Shown here: piece after piece, positions 57,932-64,000 of the stretch
Layout of the letters: every line of letters starts with the position of its first letter
Numbering within the stretch: the first letter of the stretch is position 1
From: Klebsormidium nitens
Taxonomy: Eukaryota; Streptophyta; Klebsormidiophyceae; Klebsormidiales; Klebsormidiaceae
Assembly (NCBI GenBank): GCA_000708835.1
Contig: DF238762.1
Coordinates: forward strand, 62,001 to 126,000
Direction of reading: 5' to 3'
DNA: 64,000 nucleotides
Position numbers and translations under genes: made by a program
Notes under the pieces: model-generated
Told to the model about the DNA's origin: nothing
What the model saw: the letters and a program-made list of their open reading frames with translations, nothing else
The model's database searches: none

Positions 57932-60088
57932 ATGAGCAAAGTACAAACTGGTCTTTCTGTGTTACGTGGCTGGGTTATACGTTTTTTAGATCAAGAATTA
58001 GAAATAGCTTGCACGGCGGTGCGCCAGATTCAAGAAATTGAAAGAGTTTACATTCGTTATCAAGATGCACCACATCTAACCTATGATCAGTTTCAGACTT
58101 TAAGGCTTTATTTAGATACGATCCGAGAACAAGCTTTAGATGAAATGGAGCAAAGCCTACTTCATTTTGAAAGATTTTTTTGGTTCCGAACAGAACAAAA
58201 GCAACTTACTTTTCAAAACAAGCTTTGGTTTATTGAAGGGATTGTATGGGAAATGAATCAATCAACAGAAATTCTTCAACAACAGCTTAAAATAAATGGT
58301 CTAACTGCTGACGAACCAATTGGGCTTATTCCTAGATCAATAGCTCGAACGTTTTCACGTTTACAAACCGAGTTGGATCCTGATGCAGAACCTTTGCTTA
58401 TGCAAGAGTTTAAACTGATTCGTTACCAAGCGATAGCCTCGTTTCAATTTTTAGGTCATTTGTTATTTTTTCCATGGGTATCTCAACAAATTCTTAAAAT
58501 CTTTTTTTTTAAGCCCATCCTTTCGCATTGGTGGAATACAGGACAACGAGAGCTTTTTCTTAATTCTTTTCAAGAACAAAAAGCACTTGAAGAACTTCAA
58601 AAATTAGAGGACACTGCATGGCTTGATTTACTTATGACTTATTCATCTGAGGTTCCTCTATCTCTTTTTATCAATACGATTCATGAAAGAGCATTACAAC
58701 TTGTAGCAAGTACTAATGATTATAGTATCCAAGCTTTAGTGCAACTTTGTACTGATGGGATTTTTGTTTGCACATTGCTTTTATTACTTGCATTTAGCCA
58801 AAGAAAATTGTCTCTTGCTCAAGTGCGTGCTGTCAAAGTTTGTGGGTTTTATAAAAATGAAAAAAAATGCTAACCAATCACAAAAAGTTTTTGGGACAGT
58901 AGCATGCATTGATTTATTTTAAGTTTTTAAAAACTTGAAAATTTTTGATGTCACAATTTAGTTTTTGTTATTTATTAACTTTGTCTTTAAACGTAGATTG
59001 TTTATTGCTTTGCTATTTTTGATAGCGTGCAGGTGGATATTAACCGGACCAGAGAGAGCGCTCCGGTTTATTTTAGTTAAATATGGTCCACAAGTTTGAA
59101 GAAAATTTTTAAGGACAACAAATATTGTGAAAAATCACCCTAATCTTTAAACAGTTATATCGGTTCAAAACGCTGGTAGAGCCCAAGAAATTTTCGGGCC
59201 AAAATGAAAATCTTGTATTCTCTTACAAGAAAGTCATTCTTGTGAGCCGAGTGTTCTATTTGGCACATGCTCGGTTCGAAAGTCAAAACAAAAATGATCA
59301 AGTTTTGTCTTATTCGTTAATATATGAGCTGTTTTATAGCTTGAGTGTGCGTCTTTTAACCTATTTGCAGCAAGCTTTCTTCGCTATAGTAAAACTAAAA
59401 AGGTCGCTGAGGAGCGGGCTATTACAGCTAGTGTTACTTTTTTTAATTCTTAAAAGGTAGTAAAAATGAATAAGCAATATGAATCACCTTGTAGATTAGA
59501 TCCCAAATGAAGTGGAAATTTTCAACGAAAGTGCTTGCTAATGCTCAATAGCGAGGTCTTGTGATTTTAGAGGGTGTACAAGCTTGACCTTAGTAAAGAT
59601 AATTGAAAGCTGCAAAATATAGAAAAGTCAATTTCCATAGACAATATTCTCTATGGAGATCAGGAAAAAAGATATAATAAGCAAAGTACTTTGTATTTTT
59701 TCTTATCTAGCATCAATAAGAAGATTTTTGATTAACAGATTATTTGAAATTGAATGCTAGTGAAAGAGCCGTATGAAACTTGTATTCGTTTCACGTCCGG
59801 TTCAAAAGGAGGGAGATAAAAAGATCCTATCTCACCGATACCATGAAAGCTTTTTTAATTTTGCTTTTTACAGATTTATTAATAGGTTTTCATTCTCCTC
59901 ATGGATGGGAAATATTAATTGAATCTTTTATGACATATCTTGGTTTTGCTCCAAACCAATATGTTGTTTCTCTTTTTGTTTCTACTTTCCCAGTTATTGT
60001 AGATACAGTCTTTAAGTATTGGATCTTTCGTCATCTTAATCGCGTATCTCCCTCTATTGTGGTAACTTACCATACGATGAGTGAATAA
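57932..60088 (+). CDS. cemA: envelope membrane protein CemA (Ycf10), three exons
   Basis: Exon 1 (57932-58822, 297 codons) ends at LSLAQ; exon 2 (59314-59346) encodes only [11 protein letters not shown]; exon 3 (59837-60088) runs [20 protein letters not shown] to the stop. The joined junction ...[22 protein letters not shown] matches the uninterrupted family pattern, giving 391 aa. CemA is an inner-envelope protein linked to proton extrusion and inorganic carbon uptake. The conserved C-terminus holds [11 protein letters not shown] and [20 protein letters not shown]. The N-terminus is longer than in land plants, as in many algae. petA follows. Confidence 0.88.
58823..59313 (+). other. cemA group II intron 1 (491 nt)
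   Basis: It begins GTGCG, has domain V at 59244-59277 (GAGCCGAGTG...GGTTC), a domain VI stem CAAAAC/GTTTTG, and ends TTAT (AY). Both ends are canonical and the flanking codons join in frame. Confidence 0.88.
59347..59836 (+). other. cemA group II intron 2 (about 490 nt)
   Basis: It begins GTGCG, has domain V at 59766-59803 (GAGCCGTATGAAAC...GGTTC) and a domain VI stem GAGATA/TATCTC. The 3' junction is ambiguous by one base (CAC or CACC before GATACC). Confidence 0.85.
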
Positions 60089-60186
60089 TCTTCCTTCTCC
60101 TTTGTTACGTCTAGAGGTACCATGAGGTAAGGGGTGAGCTTAGTCTCTAGGCGCAGGGGAGGATCATTGATACATTTATCCAAGAA

Positions 60187-61131
60187 ATGCTCCATCATAA
60201 AAGTTTTTTGTTCAAAACCTTTCTTTTTTTTATTTCCATTATAAGTTTACTAGGTTTGCCTAGCTTTTCTTATGCATATCCTGTTTTTGCCCAGCAAGGA
60301 TATGAAAATCCTAGAGAGGCGACTGGTCGAATTGTTTGTGCGAACTGTCATTTGGCAAAGAAGCCAGTAGATCTTGAAGTTCCACAATCTGTTCTTCCCA
60401 ATACAGTATTTGAAGCTGTAGTAAAAATTCCTTATGATTTACAAGCTAAGCAAGTGTTAGGCAATGGCAAAAAAGGAGGGTTAAATGTAGGGGCTGTTCT
60501 TGTACTGCCTGAAGGGTTTCAACTCGCACCTCCCGAAAGGCTTTCTCCCGAGCTTAAAGAAAAAGTAGGGAATTTAGCTTTTCAACCTTACAATTCTGAA
60601 CGTAAGAATATACTTGTTGTAGGACCTTTACCAGGAAAAAAATACCAAGAGATCGTATTTCCGATCTTATCTCCTGACCCAACTACCCAAAAAGGTGCAT
60701 ACTTTTTAAAATATAGCTTTCATGTTGGTGCAAATCGAGGACGAGGGCAAATTTATCCGAATGGTAGTAAAAGCAACAATACTGTGTATAGCGCGTCTTC
60801 GACTGGAACAATTACCCAAATTTCTAATCGAGATAAGGGAGGTTTTGAAGTAACAATTGAAGCTGCTGATGGAGCTAAAGTGGTAGATGTAGTGCCGTCT
60901 GGGCCTACATTGATTGTATCGAAAGGCGATACTATTAAAGCTGATCAACCTCTTACAAATAACCCAAATGTTGGAGGTTTTGGACAGGCTGACGCCGAAG
61001 TTGTTTTACAAGATCCTACGAGGCTTACTGGCTTGATTTTATTCTTTGGTTCTGTTGTTATTGCTCAAATTTTCTTGGTTTTGAAGAAAAAGCAATTTGA
61101 AAAAGTTCAGCTTGCTGAAATGAACTTTTAA
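60187..61131 (+). CDS. petA: cytochrome f
   Basis: A 314-aa precursor. A signal peptide of about 30 residues ends LPSFSYA, and the mature N-terminal Tyr31 is itself the sixth heme ligand. The heme-binding CANCH motif is at residues 51-55. A C-terminal membrane anchor ([20 protein letters not shown]) follows the lumenal domain. Cytochrome f passes electrons to plastocyanin or cytochrome c6. It follows cemA, the conserved order. Confidence 0.98.
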   Translation: MLHHKSFLFKTFLFFISIISLLGLPSFSYAYPVFAQQGYENPREATGRIVCANCHLAKKPVDLEVPQSVLPNTVFEAVVKIPYDLQAKQVLGNGKKGGLNVGAVLVLPEGFQLAPPERLSPELKEKVGNLAFQPYNSERKNILVVGPLPGKKYQEIVFPILSPDPTTQKGAYFLKYSFHVGANRGRGQIYPNGSKSNNTVYSASSTGTITQISNRDKGGFEVTIEAADGAKVVDVVPSGPTLIVSKGDTIKADQPLTNNPNVGGFGQADAEVVLQDPTRLTGLILFFGSVVIAQIFLVLKKKQFEKVQLAEMNF

Positions 61132-61279
61132 GATGATTTAGTTCGCTAAAAAAAATTGACTCTTTCTATTTCAACAAATAAACCAAGCATTCGTCCTTTT
61201 TGCTCAAAGCCTAAGTTAGTCAACTTTTTGCAAGGAATTTTATAATCAAAGTACTCACAATTGAGTACAATCAGGAACT

Positions 61280-61723
61280 ATGAGCATCAATAGGCCCTGT
61301 CTATTTAGGTGTGCCGAACAACAACTATTTCTTTTAAAAAAGAAGTTTTTTGTTTTGCATAGTAGTGATTATAAGCCAATATTTCATCAAACTATTCTTT
61401 TTTTTCGACTTCGAGAGAACAGATTGTTGTCGCAAAAGTGTGGCTTATTTTTTTTTCAAGCAAACATATGTTTTTTTGGATTTATAGTTCTTACGCATAG
61501 AAAAAAGAACTTCATTGATTTATTTCTTATAACGAGCAAAAAATCGTACGTTTATATAAAACCAAATTTGATATTTGGTGCTCACTTTCATGCCTATATG
61601 TTGAGTATTCGTTGTAGATCGAATTGCCTTGAACACACTTTTCAGTGGGATACGATTATCAATACTCATCCCTTGGCTAAAGAGGTAATCGATTACTTAG
61701 GTGGGGCTTTCTCTGCTTTTTAA
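61280..61723 (+). CDS. unrecognised 147-aa ORF between petA and psbE
   Basis: An ATG-started frame (MSINRPCLFRCAEQQLFLLK onward) that is hydrophobic and basic, rich in Phe, Leu and Lys, with a possible helix around residues 59-72 (FFFQANICFFGFIVL). The C-terminal NTHPLAKEVIDYLGGAFSAF is less repetitive and looks protein-like. I do not recognise a family. It ends about 20 bases before the psbE promoter. It may be a species-specific plastid ORF or a chance frame in AT-rich spacer. Confidence 0.4.
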   Translation: MSINRPCLFRCAEQQLFLLKKKFFVLHSSDYKPIFHQTILFFRLRENRLLSQKCGLFFFQANICFFGFIVLTHRKKNFIDLFLITSKKSYVYIKPNLIFGAHFHAYMLSIRCRSNCLEHTFQWDTIINTHPLAKEVIDYLGGAFSAF

Positions 61724-61744
61724 AAGCACCGTTACTGAATATTT

Positions 61745-61773
61745 TTGTGATTCATATGCTTTAGTGGTATAAT
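61745..61773 (+). promoter_or_regulatory. psbE operon promoter
   Basis: TTGTGA (61745-61750) and a consensus TATAAT (61768-61773) are spaced by exactly 17 bases, about 100 bases before psbE. Plastid psbE promoters elsewhere also have a TATAAT -10 box. Confidence 0.7.
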
Positions 61774-61879
61774 GATTGTGCAGGGAAAGGTTAATATGTG
61801 CTGCACAAAGTTTGTGTGCACTGATCTACCCAATTTAGCCGCTCCATCTACAAGGAGTAATCTAAGAAAGGAGGCTCTC

Positions 61880-62131
61880 ATGTCGGGAAACACTGGGGAA
61901 CGCCCCTTTGCAGACATTCTTACAAGTATTCGCTATTGGGTGATTCATAGCATTACCATACCTTCTCTTTTTGTTGCTGGCTGGCTTTTTGTAAGTACCG
62001 GGTTGGCTTACGATGTGTTTGGAAGCCCTCGTCCAAATGAGTATTTTACAGAAGATCGTCAAGAAGTTCCCTTAGTGACTGATCGTTTCGGCTCTTTAGA
62101 ACAAATCAACGGCTTTACCAAAGGAATTTAG
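61880..62131 (+). CDS. psbE: cytochrome b559 alpha subunit
   Basis: An 83-aa protein from [20 protein letters not shown], with AAAGGAGG 9-16 bases upstream. Its single helix carries the heme-ligand His in [20 protein letters not shown]. It forms cytochrome b559 of photosystem II with PsbF. An in-frame extension upstream is not conserved. It is first of psbE-psbF-psbL-psbJ. Confidence 0.98.
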   Translation: MSGNTGERPFADILTSIRYWVIHSITIPSLFVAGWLFVSTGLAYDVFGSPRPNEYFTEDRQEVPLVTDRFGSLEQINGFTKGI

Positions 62132-62140
62132 GAGGCATTT

Positions 62141-62263
62141 GTGACTATCGATAACAGTTCTTATCCAATCTTTACTGTCCGATGGCTCTCGGTGCACGCT
62201 TTGGCTGTTCCTACGGTGTTTTTCCTTGGAGCAATTACTGCAATGCAATTCATCCAGCGTTAA
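62141..62263 (+). CDS. psbF: cytochrome b559 beta subunit, GTG start
   Basis: A 40-aa protein read (M)[20 protein letters not shown], then [18 protein letters not shown]. The heme-ligand His is in SVHALAVP. Translation appears to begin at GTG 62141, with GGAGG 6-10 bases upstream, because no ATG lies between the psbE stop and the conserved region. Confidence 0.96.
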   Translation: MTIDNSSYPIFTVRWLSVHALAVPTVFFLGAITAMQFIQR

Positions 62264-62284
62264 AAAATCTATAGGAGCATCGAC

Positions 62285-62401
62285 ATGACCGAGCCTAATC
62301 CAAACAAGCAGACCGTGGAGCTCAATCGGACAAGTCTCTACTGGGGGCTTCTTCTTATTTTTGTGCTTGCGATCTTATTTTCAAACTACTTTTTTAACTA
62401 G
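62285..62401 (+). CDS. psbL: photosystem II protein L
   Basis: A 38-aa single-helix protein, [20 protein letters not shown] then [18 protein letters not shown]. PsbL helps bind QA. Its ATG is genomically encoded, so no editing of the start is needed. It lies 21 bases after psbF. Confidence 0.97.
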   Translation: MTEPNPNKQTVELNRTSLYWGLLLIFVLAILFSNYFFN

Positions 62402-62494
62402 CCTGCTAAGGGCAGATAGCCTCATAGGCTATCGTTTGCAAGCTATAAGGAAAGAGTTACCGCTTTGAGTGAATACCAAAAATAAGGAGAGAGA

Positions 62495-62623
62495 ATGTCC
62501 AACACTGGAACCACTGGAAGGATTCCCCTGTGGCTGGTTGGCACAGTGGCTGGCCTAGCCGTCATTACCCTGGTAGGGGTGTTTTTTTATGGGGCCTATT
62601 CTGGTTTAGGATCATCCCTCTAA
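62495..62623 (+). CDS. psbJ: photosystem II protein J
   Basis: A 42-aa single-helix protein, [20 protein letters not shown] then [20 protein letters not shown] and SL. AAGGAGAGAG precedes the ATG. PsbJ lies near cytochrome b559 and the plastoquinone channel. It is last of the psbE-F-L-J unit. Confidence 0.98.
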   Translation: MSNTGTTGRIPLWLVGTVAGLAVITLVGVFFYGAYSGLGSSL

Positions 62624-62681
62624 AACCTTAGGTCTCAAAAAAAAAGCTTCGAACCAATTGAAGGTCATAAGCCTTTTTACT

Positions 62682-62716
62682 AGCCTGGCAACTCAACTTT
62701 TAGAAAAAGTTGCCAG
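62682..62716 (+). terminator. hairpin downstream of psbJ
   Basis: CTGGCAACT and AGTTGCCAG arms (with inner CAACTTTT/AAAAAGTTG pairing) lie about 60 bases past psbJ, a likely end for the psbE operon. Confidence 0.6.
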
Positions 62717-62755
62717 CGTTAGACGCTCACACTTTTTTTTTCATCTTTTACAAAT

Positions 62756-62983
62756 ATGAAGAAAAATATGAAGAAAGATAAAGAGTATTATATTTGGCTA
62801 TATAATATAACTGAGTTCTGGGAGCTTAGGAAGATTGAAAATGATTGGACTTTAAAGTCTACCGCTAAACAGGCGCATAAAGATTATATGATGAGTCTAC
62901 TGGCAGGGAAGGACGCTACGGCAAATTGTTTTGCTACTCTCTTAGTCATTTGTACAATCGATAGAATCAATACTTTAGAATAA
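62756..62983 (+). CDS. unrecognised 75-aa ORF
   Basis: An ATG-started frame (MKKNMKKDKEYYIWLYNITE onward) with a charged N-terminus and a mixed, non-repetitive C-terminus (AGKDATANCFATLLVICTID). No family is recognised and no ribosome-binding site is obvious. It is the first of three frames in a row on the plus strand after the psbE operon. Confidence 0.35.
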   Translation: MKKNMKKDKEYYIWLYNITEFWELRKIENDWTLKSTAKQAHKDYMMSLLAGKDATANCFATLLVICTIDRINTLE

Positions 62984-63078
62984 GCTTATAACAACTTTGT
63001 GTACTATCCCCTAAGAAATATTGCTTTTGTCATGTTTTTTATTGCCACAAACTTTAACAAAAAAACTAACTTTAAGTA

Positions 63079-63621
63079 ATGACTAGGCAAAAAGACGTTC
63101 ATCATTCTCTTTCAGAAGAAGAATTTGTTTTAAACAAGGAGTTAACTGGTGAAATTCCTTTACCAAGCTCTATAAATATAAATGAGCAAAAGTTCAAAAA
63201 TGAGAAGACTTGGTTCAGTAAGTTTATTTTTGTTTTTAAAGGATTAATCTTCAGCGGATTTTTTCTTTTACTGAGCGGAGGGTATATATTGTTTTGTTTT
63301 AGGCTGACTACTCGACAAAATTACGCCACCACATTTTATTCCAGGGTGGCCAGTCTCACTTCATCTTGTCATTTAAGTAATGCAATGCCAACGACTATTG
63401 CATTAGCTACGCCTAGTTCTGTTTCGAAGTCTGTTTCTGTTAATGCACAGACAACAATTCGCTCCGATCCTTCAAAAACTAGCTCTAGCTCTTTACATCG
63501 TAGTAAATCTTATAATATTCCAAAAAATATTCTTTCTATAGAACCACCGCCCGTTCACGCACGATATATACTTGTATTAAAAAAATGGACTCTAGTCCAT
63601 CTTATTGTCGAGCAGTGCTAA
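63079..63621 (+). CDS. unrecognised 180-aa ORF with one membrane helix
   Basis: MTRQKDVHHSLSEEEFVLNK opens a polar N-terminus. One predicted helix follows around residues 50-75 (FKGLIFSGFFLLLSGGYILF), then a Ser/Thr-rich segment, ending in VEQC. The layout resembles a small membrane-anchored protein but matches nothing I know. Its end overlaps the next frame at a seven-A run, so the two could be one gene broken by an indel. Confidence 0.4.
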   Translation: MTRQKDVHHSLSEEEFVLNKELTGEIPLPSSININEQKFKNEKTWFSKFIFVFKGLIFSGFFLLLSGGYILFCFRLTTRQNYATTFYSRVASLTSSCHLSNAMPTTIALATPSSVSKSVSVNAQTTIRSDPSKTSSSSLHRSKSYNIPKNILSIEPPPVHARYILVLKKWTLVHLIVEQC

Positions 63622-64000
63622 AGAACGCAGATTGTGGGGCTAGGAGTAGGATTGAAATAACCAAACAAGATAAAAAAAAGAAAAAACACAGGCATTCTAA
63701 AGGTCGGAAAGGATCTTTTTGGCGTCCTCTGAAGAAAAAACTTCAAATCCGTAGAAGAAAGAGTGGTAAAAGAGCCCTAATTGGGATAACAGCTTCTACC
63801 CGAGATTATTCTCAAGAAAAAGATCTCTGCGAGGGGGAGGGCTTTAATCCAAGAATCATAGTATCTTCTCATAGTGAAATTGCCTTGATCGGGATGGCCT
63901 ATTCGCTCTATTGCCAATCCTGTATGCAATTGCCGTATGCTATTCCTTTTTTGCCGCAAATTCTCCCTATCATCGTAAAAACTGCGATTGCAAATTTTTC
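63585..64000 (+). CDS. unrecognised basic ORF, running off the window
   Basis: From ATG 63585 a frame of at least 138 codons stays open to the window edge. Residues 25-65 are strongly basic (KQDKKKKKHRHSKGRKGSFW, then KKKLQIRRRKSGKR). A moderately hydrophobic part follows (LPYAIPFLPQILPIIVKTAI). It overlaps the 180-aa ORF by 37 bases in another frame. It could be the start of a large plastid protein; the rest lies outside the window. Confidence 0.4.
   Translation, partial: MDSSPSYCRAVLKNADCGARSRIEITKQDKKKKKHRHSKGRKGSFWRPLKKKLQIRRRKSGKRALIGITASTRDYSQEKDLCEGEGFNPRIIVSSHSEIALIGMAYSLYCQSCMQLPYAIPFLPQILPIIVKTAIANF

Noticed and set aside
59242-59460. 72-codon frame in the cemA intron region
   Set aside because: It includes cemA exon 2 by chance read-through, but the rest is intron domain V/VI and intron 2 sequence; no separate gene.

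Overview
This window is part of the chloroplast genome of a streptophyte green alga (charophyte grade). It is AT-rich and densely packed with photosystem, cytochrome b6f, ATP synthase, NDH, plastid RNA polymerase and ribosomal protein genes plus 21 tRNA genes. Light-independent chlorophyll synthesis (chlB), chlI, ycf66 and rpl19 are present together with ndhB, clpP and a trans-spliced rps12. That combination points to a deep streptophyte alga rather than a land plant or a chlorophyte. Klebsormidiophyceae are a reasonable guess, but the window alone does not settle the class.

Layout. 1-1.7 kb: trnF, trnE, trnY, trnL-UAA, petL, petG, trnS-GGA. 1.7-4.4 kb (minus): clpP (split), rps12 5' exon, rps4. 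4.6-9.8 kb (plus): psbB-psbT-psbH-petB-petD, with psbN opposed. 10-11.1 kb: the 3' part of psbA. 11.2-15.3 kb: trnH, trnG, rbcL (minus), atpB-atpE (plus). 15.4-16.1 kb: trnM split by an intron. 16.2-18.3 kb: rps2-atpI, psb30 (minus), psaM. 18.4-20.8 kb: trnS-GCU, trnS-CGA, psbK, trnQ, rps12 3' exon, rps7. 20.8-24.3 kb: ndhB, trnL-GAG, psbM, trnL-CAA, ycf66, petN, trnC. 24.4-33.6 kb: rpoB-rpoC1-rpoC2. 33.9-36.4 kb: trnR, trnS-UGA, psbZ, trnW, trnP, psaJ, rpl33, rps18, rpl20, trnD. 36.5-42.5 kb (minus): a giant ycf2/ftsH-like gene broken by a homopolymer frameshift. 42.7-48.5 kb: chlI, atpA-atpF-atpH (minus), chlB (plus). 49-53.7 kb (minus): a reduced ribosomal protein/rpoA cluster. 54-57.8 kb: trnI-CAU, rpl19, trnfM (minus), psbD-psbC (plus). 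57.9-62.6 kb: cemA, petA, an unknown 147-aa ORF, psbE-psbF-psbL-psbJ. 62.7-64 kb: three unrecognised ORFs.

The main discovery is an unusual set of short group II introns without ORFs. They can be recognised by 34-38 nt domain V hairpins (GAGCC...GGTTC) followed by domain VI. Introns are absent from several familiar sites (trnL-UAA, ndhB, rpl2, rpoC1, atpF, petD) and present at unexpected ones: the T stem of trnM-CAU, rpl36 after codon 11, cemA twice around an 11-codon micro-exon, and the leader of psbZ. Three domain V modules lie between psbH and petB, which suggests nested or tandem introns. psbA is present only from codon 114 onward, preceded by a domain V/VI and its own promoter, with exon 1 nowhere in the window. 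That predicts a trans-spliced psbA. No maturase gene is seen here, so these introns must rely on factors encoded elsewhere.
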